Below, piece by piece: positions 25,970 through 35,914 of a stretch of DNA of 64,000 nucleotides. The stretch is from assembly GCA_945787015.1 (NCBI GenBank), contig CALZGM010000001.1, positions 62,001 to 126,000 of the forward strand, read 5' to 3'. Under the pieces are notes generated by a model. It had not been told where the DNA came from and made no database searches. It saw only the letters and a list, made by a program, of their open reading frames with translations. The translations under genes were made by a program, and so were the position numbers. How positions within the stretch are numbered: the first letter of the stretch is position 1; each line of letters begins with the position of its first letter. The stretch comes from an uncultured Roseburia sp. Lineage in GTDB: Bacteria > Bacillota > Clostridia > Lachnospirales > Lachnospiraceae.

Positions 25970-26968
25970 ATGGAGAGAGAGCCATTTTTAACAATTGGAA
26001 TTGCCAGTTATAATTATGGGAAATACTTGAAAAAAGCCTTTGAACAAATCAAAAAGCAAAAATTTAAAGACTTTGAACTGCTATATTGTGATGACGGTTC
26101 TACAGATGATTCCGTGGTAATTATAGAAAACATCATGAAAGAAAATCCTAATATGAATATTCGCCTGATAAAGGAGGAAAATGAGGGATTACTTGCAAAC
26201 AGAAATCGTATCTTAGAGCACGCAAAAGGAAAATATCTTTTAATATGTGATGCAGATGATTATATGTCAGATGATTGCCTGGAAAAACTTTGTACAAAGG
26301 CGAAAAAAGAGGATGCGGATTGTGTCATAGGAGGGTTCTGTGAAACGGATGGAGAGGGAAACACTTATAAAACCCATGTTCCGCCACAGGATGCCAATCC
26401 ATGGATTTATATATGGCATCATGCCCAAATCTATAAAATGGAGTTGGTAAGGGCACATGGAATAGCATTTGAAAAGATACCGGATGATGTATGCTTCATT
26501 CAGAGAATTCACCGGTATGCAAAAAAGATAAGCTTTGTATCGGAAAATCTGTATTGCTGGGTAAGACATGCAGATTCTACCAGCAGAGACATTGATACGA
26601 ATTCGGACTGGCATCCAAATAATCTTTGGAAGAGTATCGTAGCATGTATGCTTAAAATACAGGACGAACTGACGGGTGAGGACAACCTGTGGCAGCTTCG
26701 GTATTTTCTATATAAGTGGTATTATTTCAATGTAACGGATGAACCAGTGAAGGATAGAAAAGCATTGCATCGAAATATTAAGACCTTGCAGACGGACATG
26801 AAAAAAATCTGTCCAGATTATCGGAAACTGTCGGTGCTTAGACACACCCTAAAAGAGACAGATACCATTTTTGCAAAGACGGCAATTTTAGTTTGTTGGA
26901 TTATAGAGGGCGTCGGATGTATCACGTTACTGCCAATGCTTCGTAGTGCGCAGCAGGGTATGCGCTGA
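25970..26968 (+). CDS. GT2 glycosyltransferase
   Basis: A 332-residue family 2 enzyme: LTIGIASYNYGKYLKKAF, YCDDGSTDDS near residue 42 and ICDADDYMS near residue 90 are the nucleotide and metal motifs, followed by a helical C-terminal region. It begins eight bases after the GtrB-like gene with GAGGTC upstream. Predicted to extend a lipid-linked glycan in the cytoplasm; substrate unknown. Confidence 0.87.
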   Translation: MEREPFLTIGIASYNYGKYLKKAFEQIKKQKFKDFELLYCDDGSTDDSVVIIENIMKENPNMNIRLIKEENEGLLANRNRILEHAKGKYLLICDADDYMSDDCLEKLCTKAKKEDADCVIGGFCETDGEGNTYKTHVPPQDANPWIYIWHHAQIYKMELVRAHGIAFEKIPDDVCFIQRIHRYAKKISFVSENLYCWVRHADSTSRDIDTNSDWHPNNLWKSIVACMLKIQDELTGEDNLWQLRYFLYKWYYFNVTDEPVKDRKALHRNIKTLQTDMKKICPDYRKLSVLRHTLKETDTIFAKTAILVCWIIEGVGCITLLPMLRSAQQGMR

Positions 26969-26990
26969 GGATTCAAATGAGGGAATGATT

Positions 26991-27965
26991 GTGAAAGAAT
27001 TAAGTGTTTTATATATAACAGATGAGAAGTTTGCACCGCTTGTAGGAGTGTCTGTTACATCGCTATTTAAAAATAATCCGGTCGAATGTATTGCGCTGAC
27101 CGTTTATATCCTGACTACGAATATGAGCAGGAAAAACCAGGCTAAATTTGCAGATTTGGCAAAAGATTATGAACAGACGATTCAGATTATTAATGTGGGC
27201 GGTGAACTGGAGAGAATCGAAAAACTAAATTTATCAAAGTATCGTGGCTCTGCAATGACAAATTTACGATTATGCTTTGACAAATTTATACCGCAACAGG
27301 TTCAAAGGCTGCTGTATATAGATGCAGATACAATTATTTGCGGGAGCATAGAAGAACTGGCAGACTTCGATATGCAGGGTAAGATGCTGGGAATGGTCCA
27401 TGATGCCTATGGAAAAATCATTGCCGATAAGGAACACGAAGGCGATGCTTATTATAACGCGGGTGTGATTTTATTTGACTGTGTAAAATGGCGCAAAGGA
27501 ATGTGGCGCAAACGTATCATACGATATATTAATCATAATGGGGCGCAGTTTGCGCATCCGGATCAGGATATCTACAATATCCTGTGTAGAAAAGAAATTG
27601 TATGTTTACCGATTCGATATAATTTTCAGCCAATTCATCAGATGTACTCTGATCATGTGGTGTGCAGTCATCTGGGCAGATATGATTATTATTCGAAAGA
27701 AGAAATTGCAGAGGGAAGAGATGACCCGGCTATCTTACACATGGTTCGGGTATTTGGAAGAAATCCATGGCATAAAAAGAATGTTCATCCGTTTGATGCC
27801 CAATATAAGCGATATAAGGCATTGTCACCATGGAAAAAATATCCGGACGAGAAGATGAAAATCAGCTTCGTCATTCGAATTGAGATTTGGTTACATAAGC
27901 TATTGCCGGAAGCCGTGTTTTTCCCAATCTCACTTTGGGCGATACGGGTAAGTATGAAGAAATAG
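26991..27965 (+). CDS. GT8-family glycosyltransferase
   Basis: A retaining family 8 enzyme of about 324 residues. VLYITDEKFAPLVGVSVTSL is the characteristic start, LYIDADTIICGSIEEL holds the D-x-D metal motif, and YYNAGVILFDCVKWR the GT8 signature. I favour GTG 26991 because GAGGGA lies six bases upstream; ATG 26985 or ATG 26946, overlapping the previous gene, are alternatives. GT8 members include LPS and capsule galactosyl/glucosyl transferases. Confidence 0.87.
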   Translation: MKELSVLYITDEKFAPLVGVSVTSLFKNNPVECIALTVYILTTNMSRKNQAKFADLAKDYEQTIQIINVGGELERIEKLNLSKYRGSAMTNLRLCFDKFIPQQVQRLLYIDADTIICGSIEELADFDMQGKMLGMVHDAYGKIIADKEHEGDAYYNAGVILFDCVKWRKGMWRKRIIRYINHNGAQFAHPDQDIYNILCRKEIVCLPIRYNFQPIHQMYSDHVVCSHLGRYDYYSKEEIAEGRDDPAILHMVRVFGRNPWHKKNVHPFDAQYKRYKALSPWKKYPDEKMKISFVIRIEIWLHKLLPEAVFFPISLWAIRVSMKK

Positions 27966-27986
27966 AAATGACATGAGGAATAAACT

Positions 27987-29063
27987 TTGAAAGATAAAAT
28001 GAAAGTGCTATACTTTATGAATGTCGATTGGAGTTGGATACGACAAAGACCGCACATCCTTGCACAGGAATTAGATGAGATATATGATGTCACCGTATTG
28101 TTTCCACAATATATAACAAGACCGTGGAGAAAACAATATAAAACAAAAAAGACACGAAAATGTAAGCCAATATTTCAAATTCCTTTCGAACAAAAGAACT
28201 CTGTTTTAACAAAGATTCAAGAGAGGATGATTTGCTCTAAAATAGGAAATATTTATGAATATGATATTCTGTGGTTTAGCAGTCCCGTTTATGCAAAGTA
28301 TATACCGAATGACTATACCGGGATGGTTATTTATGATGACATGGATGACAATGTTGCTTTGCAGACGGATACAGTAATAGCTGAACGGGTGCGTAGTGGA
28401 CAGGATATTTTGTTTCAAAAGGCAGATGTAGTTTTTGTGACAAGTAATAATTTATTGAACCGTTTGCCAGAGTGGGTAAAAGAAAAAGCACATTTGATTC
28501 GAAACGGTAGTTGTGTTGAATTGTTAGAAAAAATTCAAAAACCAAACAAGAAAAACGTATTTCATATAGGGTATTTAGGAACAATTTCAGAGTGGTTTGA
28601 TTTTGGACTTATCAAAAAGTGTGCGGAATGCTATCCTAATATTAGGTTTGATTTGTTCGGACCGGATTTGGTGCCGATACCTCAAAATGAAGCAATTGTT
28701 TCACATGGAATTATAGAGCATAATACAATTGCAAATGCATTAGCAGAAATGGATTGCCTGATTATGCCATTTGTGCTTAATGATATTGTTTTAGCAGTTG
28801 ATCCGGTTAAACTGTATGAATATATTGGGCTGGGAAAATGTATTATTACTATCAAGTATCCTGAAGTTGAGAGATTTGAAGAGTTTGTATATTTTTATGA
28901 AGATGAGGATTCCTTTTTAGGCTTAATAAAAGAACTTGTGGAAAAAGGATTCCCACCGAAATATAATGAGGAAAAACAAAAATGCTTCTTAGCAGATAAT
29001 AGCTGGGAACAGAGAATAAAAGAAATAAACAATATAATCACTTCACATAGGAGGAATAATTAA
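27987..29063 (+). CDS. TuaH-like glycosyltransferase (TTG start)
   Basis: A 358-residue GT-B-type enzyme. MNVDWSWIRQRPHILAQEL resembles the start of teichuronic-acid TuaH-type proteins, and the C-terminal half has HIGYLGTISEWFDFGLI and DPVKLYEYIGLGKCI, typical nucleotide-sugar binding segments. TTG 27987 is favoured because GAGGA lies seven bases upstream; ATG 27999 would leave the site too far away. The middle domain of the large fusion protein at 32.3-35.5 kb belongs to the same type. The stop is one base from the next ATG. Confidence 0.75.
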   Translation: MKDKMKVLYFMNVDWSWIRQRPHILAQELDEIYDVTVLFPQYITRPWRKQYKTKKTRKCKPIFQIPFEQKNSVLTKIQERMICSKIGNIYEYDILWFSSPVYAKYIPNDYTGMVIYDDMDDNVALQTDTVIAERVRSGQDILFQKADVVFVTSNNLLNRLPEWVKEKAHLIRNGSCVELLEKIQKPNKKNVFHIGYLGTISEWFDFGLIKKCAECYPNIRFDLFGPDLVPIPQNEAIVSHGIIEHNTIANALAEMDCLIMPFVLNDIVLAVDPVKLYEYIGLGKCIITIKYPEVERFEEFVYFYEDEDSFLGLIKELVEKGFPPKYNEEKQKCFLADNSWEQRIKEINNIITSHRRNN

Positions 29064-29064
29064 A

Positions 29065-30171
29065 ATGAAAAAAGTAATGTGTGTATTTGGAACAAGACCG
29101 GAGGCAATAAAAATGTGCCCGCTTGTTAAAGAGTTGGAGAATACCGAAGGAATAGAGACGATTGTGTGTTTGACAGGGCAACACAGAGAGATGCTTCAGC
29201 AGGTAATTGATATTTTTGGAACGAAAGTCGATTATAATTTAGATATTATGCAGCCGAGACAGACATTGACAACCATAACAAGCAGTATTCTTGAGAAAGT
29301 CGAACCGGTACTTATTAAAGAAAAACCGGATATTGTCTTGGTACATGGTGATACAACAACATCATTTGCAATTGCACTTGCAGCATTTTATCAACAGATT
29401 CCGGTAGGACATGTGGAAGCAGGACTTCGTACATTTGATAAGTATTCACCTTTTCCGGAAGAGATGAATCGAAATTTAACAGGTAAAATAGCGGAACTGC
29501 ATTTTGCACCGACTACAAATAACCAGAGAAATTTGTTTGAAGAAAAGATTACAAAGAATGTGTTTGTAACGGGAAATACGGTTATTGATGCTTTTAAGAC
29601 GACTGTGCGTCCGGATTATGAATTTAAAGTAGAAGAGTTAAAGTATGTTGACTTGGAAAACAAGAGATGTATCCTAATGACTGCACATCGAAGAGAAAAT
29701 TTGGGACAACCACTTATGAATATTTGCACAGCTGTTAAGAGACTAGTTGAAAAATATGATGATATTGAAGTGGTTTATCCGGTTCATTTAAATCCAGCAG
29801 TACAGGAAGTAGCACACGGAATATTGGATGGTGTTGACAGAGTGCATTTGGTTTCACCGCTGGATGTAGAGGATATGCATAACCTTATGGCAAAGAGCTT
29901 TTTAGTGATGACAGATTCAGGTGGATTACAGGAAGAAGCACCTGCATGCGGTGTTCCAGTATTAGTGCTTAGAACGGAAACAGAGAGACCGGAGGCAGTT
30001 GAAGCAGGAACAGTAAAAGTAGTAGGTGTAGAGGAAGAGGACATTTTTGAGAATGCATGTTTACTGTTGGATGACGCTGCAGAATATGAAAAGATGGCAA
30101 AGGCAGTTAATCCATATGGTGACGGACATGCCAGTGAGAGAATTGTGAAACATATCAAAGAATGGGCTTAA
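29065..30171 (+). CDS. wecB: UDP-N-acetylglucosamine 2-epimerase (non-hydrolysing)
   Basis: A 368-residue enzyme interconverting UDP-GlcNAc and UDP-ManNAc. VFGTRPEAIKMCPLVKEL is the signature start; VHGDTTTSFAIALAAFYQ, GHVEAGLRT and MTDSGGLQEEAP are all present, and length is as expected (about 370). It supplies ManNAc, a usual linkage-unit or repeat-unit sugar of Gram-positive wall polymers exported by ABC transporters, in accord with the ABC exporter genes that follow. AGGAGG precedes the ATG. Other symbols in use are mnaA. Confidence 0.95.
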   Translation: MKKVMCVFGTRPEAIKMCPLVKELENTEGIETIVCLTGQHREMLQQVIDIFGTKVDYNLDIMQPRQTLTTITSSILEKVEPVLIKEKPDIVLVHGDTTTSFAIALAAFYQQIPVGHVEAGLRTFDKYSPFPEEMNRNLTGKIAELHFAPTTNNQRNLFEEKITKNVFVTGNTVIDAFKTTVRPDYEFKVEELKYVDLENKRCILMTAHRRENLGQPLMNICTAVKRLVEKYDDIEVVYPVHLNPAVQEVAHGILDGVDRVHLVSPLDVEDMHNLMAKSFLVMTDSGGLQEEAPACGVPVLVLRTETERPEAVEAGTVKVVGVEEEDIFENACLLLDDAAEYEKMAKAVNPYGDGHASERIVKHIKEWA

Positions 30172-30177
30172 AATCAG

Positions 30178-30987
30178 ATGAGTAGAGTATTAAGTGTAAT
30201 CAAGGTTATTGAGGATATATGGAAAGATAGGCAACTGTTGATTTCCTTATCATTAAAGGATTTTCAAAGAAAATTTTCTGGAACATATTTTGGCATATTT
30301 TGGGCAATTGCTCAGCCATTATTAACAATTATTGTTTATTGGGTAGCTTTTCAATATGGGTTTAGAAGCGGCCCAATTGATGGTGTGCCATATGCAGTCT
30401 GGTTTATGTGTGGAATTGTACCTTGGTTATTTATTTCGGAAGCATTCAGTTCGGCAAGTAATAGTTTTATAGAATATAGTTATCTGATTAAGAAGGTAAA
30501 ATTTAATACCAATATTTTGCCATTGGTAAAGATTTTATCAGCTTTTTGTATACATGCACTATTTTGCTTAATTGTATTAGCAGTAGCAATGTTCTTTAGA
30601 ATTATGCCAACGAAATATTTGGTACAACTATTATATTATATGCTTGCAAATATTATTTTATTATTTGCTCTTTCATTAACAACGTCATCAATTGTGGTGT
30701 TTTTTAGGGATTTAAATCAAATTATTTCTGTTATTCTTTTAATGGGAATGTGGGGGACACCAATTGCATGGTCCTTGGATACATTTGATATAGGTGTTCA
30801 GAATGTATTTAAGCTAAACCCATTCTTGTATATCATAGAAGGATACAGAGATGCAATTCTTGGTAGAGAATGGTTTTGGGAAAAACCATTATTAAGCACA
30901 TATTTTTGGACGCTCGTATTAATTTTGCTCATTATTGGCGGAGTGCTATACACGAAATTAAAACCACATTTTGCAGATACAGTATAG
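30178..30987 (+). CDS. Polysaccharide ABC transporter permease (Wzm/TagG-like)
   Basis: 269 residues with six hydrophobic helices; the N-terminal amphipathic region LISLSLKDFQRKFSGTYFGI and FWAIAQPLLTIIVYW are typical of ABC-2 polysaccharide and teichoic acid permeases. It pairs with the ATPase 13 bases downstream to export a complete lipid-linked polymer. ATG 30178 is six bases after the epimerase stop. Confidence 0.93.
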   Translation: MSRVLSVIKVIEDIWKDRQLLISLSLKDFQRKFSGTYFGIFWAIAQPLLTIIVYWVAFQYGFRSGPIDGVPYAVWFMCGIVPWLFISEAFSSASNSFIEYSYLIKKVKFNTNILPLVKILSAFCIHALFCLIVLAVAMFFRIMPTKYLVQLLYYMLANIILLFALSLTTSSIVVFFRDLNQIISVILLMGMWGTPIAWSLDTFDIGVQNVFKLNPFLYIIEGYRDAILGREWFWEKPLLSTYFWTLVLILLIIGGVLYTKLKPHFADTV

Positions 30988-31000
30988 GATGAGATAATAA

Positions 31001-32323
31001 ATGGAAAATAAAGCAATTGTTGTCAAAAATTTATCAAAAACATTTGATATGTATAATAATTCTACGGATAAAATGTTAGAAGCGTTAAGTATTACACATA
31101 AAGTGCGACATACAGAATTTCATGCGTTGAGTGATATTAATTTCGAGGTCGAGAAAGGTGAGATTGTCGGAATTGTAGGGCGAAATGGCGCAGGAAAATC
31201 TACGTTATTAAAGCTAATAACTGGAATACTGGAACCATCTAGTGGAACCGTCAAAACCAGTACGCGTATTTCTTCTCTGTTGGAATTGGGTACAGGATTT
31301 AATATGGAATACACGGGACGCGATAATATATATTTTTATGGAACATTAATGGGATTTACCAAGAAACAGATGGACGAAAAAATAGATGATATTATTGCGT
31401 TCGCTGAGATTGGAGATTATATTGATCAGGTGGTAAAAACATATTCAAGCGGTATGTTTGCAAGATTGGCATTTTCCTGTGCCATTAATGTAGAACCTGA
31501 AATCCTGATTGTTGATGAAATTTTAAGCGTTGGAGATATGAGATTTCAAGCGAAATGCTTCAATAAGTTTAAAGATTTTAAAAAACAGGGTGTTACCATC
31601 TTGTATGTGGGGCATGATGTTGGTTTAATGCGCTCTTTCTGCGATAGATGCATTTGGTTGGATAAGGGAAAAATGGTAGCAGATGGTGAACCTACGTTTA
31701 TCACTGCTCAGTTTACGGAATTTATGTATTTGGATAACATCGAAGAGTTTACCACTTATAAGAAATTTAGTGACCAAGAGCAAAAGATGGAGGAAAAAGC
31801 AGAGACGAAAGAGCCAGAAGAACAGTTAGAGGTAGAAAAGGTAAGTTTAAAGCCTGTTGTGGCAGAAAAAAGTATGTTTAAGAATTGTCTGGCGCATTGG
31901 GGAACGGACGTAGGCATTATAACAAAGGTTGAAATGCTAGGCGAGGACGGTACTGAGCGTGGATACTTTGCTCCGGATGAGAAGATTAAAATTTGTATCG
32001 AGATTGAAGATAGAGATAACATTGATTATAAAAATGTATCAGTTGCCTTTTCAATAAAAAATAAAGAAGGAACGGATTTGTGTGTAAAGACAACCTATGA
32101 TAATGATATTTTCCTAGAGAGGAAAGAGAAACAAAGAATTGTTTTTGAAACAGCTTTGATGCTCGCAAAGGGTGATTATTATCTGGTTGTTGCAATTGAA
32201 AATCGTGAAAATGTAAATCCAACATATTATGAATATGTTGAGGGAGCCAAATTTTTTAAGATTTATTCAGATAAAAAAATATTTGGTATCTACGATGTGG
32301 ATGCCCAAATAACAATAGATTAG
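31001..32323 (+). CDS. Polysaccharide ABC transporter ATPase with C-terminal substrate domain (Wzt/TagH-like)
   Basis: 440 residues. The ATPase domain (about 1-245) has Walker A GRNGAGKST, the signature YSSGM and Walker B ILIVDEILSVGD. A charged linker (about 250-290) leads to a beta-rich C-terminal domain (about 295-440) like Wzt carbohydrate-binding domains. In known systems this domain recognises a terminal modification of the finished glycan, often a methyl group, before export. A gene with a methyltransferase domain follows immediately, which fits that logic. Confidence 0.92.
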   Translation: MENKAIVVKNLSKTFDMYNNSTDKMLEALSITHKVRHTEFHALSDINFEVEKGEIVGIVGRNGAGKSTLLKLITGILEPSSGTVKTSTRISSLLELGTGFNMEYTGRDNIYFYGTLMGFTKKQMDEKIDDIIAFAEIGDYIDQVVKTYSSGMFARLAFSCAINVEPEILIVDEILSVGDMRFQAKCFNKFKDFKKQGVTILYVGHDVGLMRSFCDRCIWLDKGKMVADGEPTFITAQFTEFMYLDNIEEFTTYKKFSDQEQKMEEKAETKEPEEQLEVEKVSLKPVVAEKSMFKNCLAHWGTDVGIITKVEMLGEDGTERGYFAPDEKIKICIEIEDRDNIDYKNVSVAFSIKNKEGTDLCVKTTYDNDIFLERKEKQRIVFETALMLAKGDYYLVVAIENRENVNPTYYEYVEGAKFFKIYSDKKIFGIYDVDAQITID

Positions 32324-32336
32324 TATGAGGTGTATA

Positions 32337-35300
32337 ATGCAAGTTAACTCAAAGGAATATTGGAATAATAGATTTGATACAGATTGGAATGAATTCTCTG
32401 GGGATAAGCAGACAGAATTTTTTGCAAAGCTTCTGTGTGAACAGTTACCAAGTGAATTTGTGAATGAAGTTAGATTTAAAGAGTATTCGGTATGTGATAT
32501 GGGATGCGCAGAGGGGGATGCAATTTCTATTTTTAGTAAAACACTAAATGTCATTGTAGATGGCATGGATTTTTCGGAGAGCGCCATAAAGAAAGCGAAA
32601 GAAAAGAATCCAACCAGTAATTTTTGGGTCGGTGATTTATTGTCATTGACATCAGAAAAGCAATATGATGTTGCTATATGTTCAAATGTCTTGGAACATT
32701 TTTCAACACCGTGGATAATATTTAAAAATTTAACTAAAATTGCAAAAGAATATATTGTTATCATGGTACCTTATAAAGAAAAGCTAGATATTAATGAACA
32801 TATGTATACCTTTTCGGAAGAAAACATTCCTTTGGCAGTAGCGGATTTTTCGTTGTGTTATGTTCGTACGGTAGATGGGGAAAAATATGAAGACTCTATG
32901 TATCCAGGACAGCAGATTTTATTAATATACAAGAAGAATGCTATGACATCTATTACTTTGGGACAAGTCACAGAGGGAATTGTTGATTCCTTTAAAAGAG
33001 AAGAAAGTAAAAGGAAAGAAGAAGAAAGGAAAATACATGTTGAAAAGTTAGCTGAAATTAGGCTAGAGCTAAATAACAAGGAAAAGGAATTACAAAAAAA
33101 CGAGAAGGAATTACAAGATACCGAAAAGAGATTACAGGAATTAAGTGATAGCTTTGAGAAAAATCAAGAAAGACTAATATCATGTGAAAACGAGTTGTTG
33201 GAATTAGGTAATATTTTTAAAGGCAATCAGGAGAGATTAATAGCATGCGATAATGCAATAAATAGAGCACGTTACGAATGCAGAAGAATTAATAATAAAA
33301 TTTCTTACAAATTTTTGTGCTTATTCACAAGATTCTTCCAACAATTTGTAGGGGGATCATGGGAGCAGAAAAAGAATTTTATGAGTATTTGTAAGAGTTT
33401 TTTGCAGCGTAAACCGGATACATTTTCGAAAAATGATGGATATAATATGATATTAAATATATCTAATATTTTAGAAACCGCCGGAAATGTAGACGGAAAA
33501 CAAAAACTGCCAAATAATGTGGAACCTTCAGTTGAGCGTGAATTGCCACAAGTGACAAAAGATATTTTGCAGCAAGAATATACAAAACAGGATGTAATAT
33601 TTCTTTCTGTGATTGACTATGATTTTAGATTTCAAAGACCGCAGCATTTTGCAAAACGCTTTGCAACAAATGGGCATCGTGTATTCTATGTAAATGCTAA
33701 TTTTGTTAGACCGGATACTGTTACTGTAAAAGAAGAAAACTTATATCTGACTGATTTTTCAAATGATGCTTATAATGCTATTTACATGATGGATGGTCAG
33801 TCTACTTTGGCGTGGATGAGAGAGAAATTTGACCGTCTCATATACAACTATGCAATCAGAGATGCAATCGTGGTTGTAGATTATCCTAACTGGGTATATG
33901 GTGCAGAATATTTAAGAGAACAGTATGGCTTTAAGATGATAACTGACTATATGGATGACTACACAGGTTTTTTGGGAACTACAGAAGACTTCTTGAAGAA
34001 CAATTGCATTCGTCTGTTATCAGGGAGTGATGCTATCGTAGTAAGCTCACAATTTTTAGCAGATGTAGCCAGCAAATATGCATCACCTGAAAAGATAAAG
34101 ATTGTTCGTAACGGAACAGAGGTAGAACATTTTTACCAGGCAACAAAGTTGAAAAGTGAAGATAAAAAGCGTAAAACAATCGGATATTATGGAGCGGTCT
34201 CACATTGGTTTGCATGGGAGAAAGTATGTTATTTAGCAGAGAAATTTACCGATTGTGATATCGTTATTGTGGGAGAAATTACAGAATATCGAAAGCAATT
34301 GGAGAAGTACAACAACATTAAACTTTTGGGCGAGAAGCCATATTCTGAATTGCCGAAATATTTAGCAGATTTTGATGTTTGTCTGATTCCGTTTGATACA
34401 TCAACAGATTTAATAAAAGCAACAAATCCGGTAAAATTTTATGAGTACTTAAGCGCAGGAAAAAAAGTTGTGGCTACAGAAATACCGGAACTTGAGCCAT
34501 TCAGAGATGATTATGTGTATATGTCTAACGATAATGAAAAATTTGCTGAATATGTGCGTCTATGCCTTGAGGGAAATGATACGCTTAAGGATAGTGATAC
34601 TTGTATTGCATTTGCAAAAGAAAACGATTGGCAGAAGCGATATGAAGCATTTGAGGAAACATGCTGTAACTGCATGCCAAAGGTTAGTGTAGTGGTGCTG
34701 ACATATAATAATTTGGCATTAAATAAAGAATGCGTAAAAAGTATTCTGACAAAAACTGCATACGCAAACTATGAGTTGATTATAGTGGATAATCAATCAA
34801 CAGATGGAACGATTGAGTACTTAAAAGAATTAGAAGCAAAAAAAATACCGAATGTTAAAATTATTTTAAATGATGAAAACTTGGGATTTGCAGGTGGAAA
34901 CAACCTTGGTATTGAAAAAGCGGATGGCGATTATGTTCTGTTATTAAATAATGATACAATCATCACTAGGGGATGGCTTACATCTATGGTAAAACATCTC
35001 GAGAATAATAAATCATACGGGATGTGTAACCCGGTGACGAATTCTATCGGAAACGAGTCTATGATTGCGGTTAATTATAGCTCAAAAGAAGAACTTGACC
35101 GATTTGCGTACTCTTATACCGGAATGCATATGAATGAGGAATACAAAGATGTTGACAGACTTCCGTTATTTGCAACTTTGATACGTAAGAGTATGGTAGA
35201 AAAAATTGGCGCATTGGATGCATCCTATAAGGTTGGGATGTTTGAAGATGATGACTATACCGAAGCTGCTTTACAGGCAGGGTATGGAATTGTTATTGTA

Positions 35301-35480
35301 GAGGATGCATTTATTCACCATGTTAATAATGCGTCATTCAAGAAGCTAGATGATGAAAAATATCGGAAGATATTTGAGGAGAATAAAGCAATATTTGAAA
35401 ATAAATGGAATAAAAAATGGGCTATGCCAAAGTATCGAGAAGGTGTGACGGCTGATTGTAATAGAGGATGCCATATATAG
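32337..35480 (+). CDS. Fusion: methyltransferase, coiled coil, TuaH-like GT and GT2
   Basis: About 1047 residues from ATG 32337 (GAGGTG upstream; ATG 32325 also possible). In order: SAM methyltransferase (1-200; motif I VCDMGCAEGDA); Lys/Glu-rich coiled coil (215-300); GT-B domain (415-770, VIDYDFRFQRPQHFAKRF then NPVKFYEYLSAGKKV); GT2 domain (780-1045, VSVVVLTYNNLAL, LLLNNDTII, FEDDDYTEAA). The order recalls WbdD-type terminators, in which a methyltransferase and coiled coil measure and cap a chain beside an ABC exporter. Here two glycosyltransferases replace the kinase. It follows the ATPase gene with no promoter between. Capping is inferred. Confidence 0.82.
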   Translation: MQVNSKEYWNNRFDTDWNEFSGDKQTEFFAKLLCEQLPSEFVNEVRFKEYSVCDMGCAEGDAISIFSKTLNVIVDGMDFSESAIKKAKEKNPTSNFWVGDLLSLTSEKQYDVAICSNVLEHFSTPWIIFKNLTKIAKEYIVIMVPYKEKLDINEHMYTFSEENIPLAVADFSLCYVRTVDGEKYEDSMYPGQQILLIYKKNAMTSITLGQVTEGIVDSFKREESKRKEEERKIHVEKLAEIRLELNNKEKELQKNEKELQDTEKRLQELSDSFEKNQERLISCENELLELGNIFKGNQERLIACDNAINRARYECRRINNKISYKFLCLFTRFFQQFVGGSWEQKKNFMSICKSFLQRKPDTFSKNDGYNMILNISNILETAGNVDGKQKLPNNVEPSVERELPQVTKDILQQEYTKQDVIFLSVIDYDFRFQRPQHFAKRFATNGHRVFYVNANFVRPDTVTVKEENLYLTDFSNDAYNAIYMMDGQSTLAWMREKFDRLIYNYAIRDAIVVVDYPNWVYGAEYLREQYGFKMITDYMDDYTGFLGTTEDFLKNNCIRLLSGSDAIVVSSQFLADVASKYASPEKIKIVRNGTEVEHFYQATKLKSEDKKRKTIGYYGAVSHWFAWEKVCYLAEKFTDCDIVIVGEITEYRKQLEKYNNIKLLGEKPYSELPKYLADFDVCLIPFDTSTDLIKATNPVKFYEYLSAGKKVVATEIPELEPFRDDYVYMSNDNEKFAEYVRLCLEGNDTLKDSDTCIAFAKENDWQKRYEAFEETCCNCMPKVSVVVLTYNNLALNKECVKSILTKTAYANYELIIVDNQSTDGTIEYLKELEAKKIPNVKIILNDENLGFAGGNNLGIEKADGDYVLLLNNDTIITRGWLTSMVKHLENNKSYGMCNPVTNSIGNESMIAVNYSSKEELDRFAYSYTGMHMNEEYKDVDRLPLFATLIRKSMVEKIGALDASYKVGMFEDDDYTEAALQAGYGIVIVEDAFIHHVNNASFKKLDDEKYRKIFEENKAIFENKWNKKWAMPKYREGVTADCNRGCHI

Positions 35481-35671
35481 TTGTTTGTAAAAAAATAAAT
35501 AACTGTTTAAATTTGAAGTGTAAATTTTACAAATAATGTAATATATGCTATAAATTTATACGTAAATTGATTGCTTTCTTTCTTAAAAATATTTCTAAAA
35601 ACAGCGTATAAATGTTTAGTTTATATATGTATATAATTACGCAGATGAGAATATGAATGGGAGTGGAGAAA

Positions 35672-35914
35672 ATGAAAAAAGTATTGATATGGCTGTTGTC
35701 CGCAAGCGCCTTCTTATACACTTTTATTAATGATTATGTAATTTTTAAACTGGAGAGCGATGGTGGATTTAATCTCAATGTTCCTTTTTATATCTTATGC
35801 AAAGGAATTGTTTTTATTCTTATTTTTTTGTTTTGGACTTTGGTGTTTAATCTTGGATTTGGACCGCCAGATGCTAAAACCTCTTTCCGGTACAGGAAAA
35901 ATGTATTGTTATGA
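35672..35914 (+). pseudogene. Truncated membrane-protein N-terminus
   Basis: ATG 35672 with GTGGAG upstream encodes two hydrophobic segments (KKVLIWLLSASAFLYTFI and ILCKGIVFILIFLFWTLVF), like the first helices of a GT-C protein. After about residue 62 (near 35850) the DNA switches to a phosphatase gene read in another frame, so the last 20 residues are out-of-frame noise. It appears to be the 5' remnant of a membrane gene cut by recombination. Confidence 0.6.

Noticed and set aside
32267-32764. 165-residue minus-strand open frame over the methyltransferase domain
   Set aside because: Antisense to a well-supported coding region; composition and lack of start signals mark it as a shadow.
35481-35656. 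TATAAT at 35632-35637 as a promoter for the truncated membrane gene
   Set aside because: No acceptable -35 at 16-18 bases in a very A/T-rich stretch, so chance occurrence is likely.
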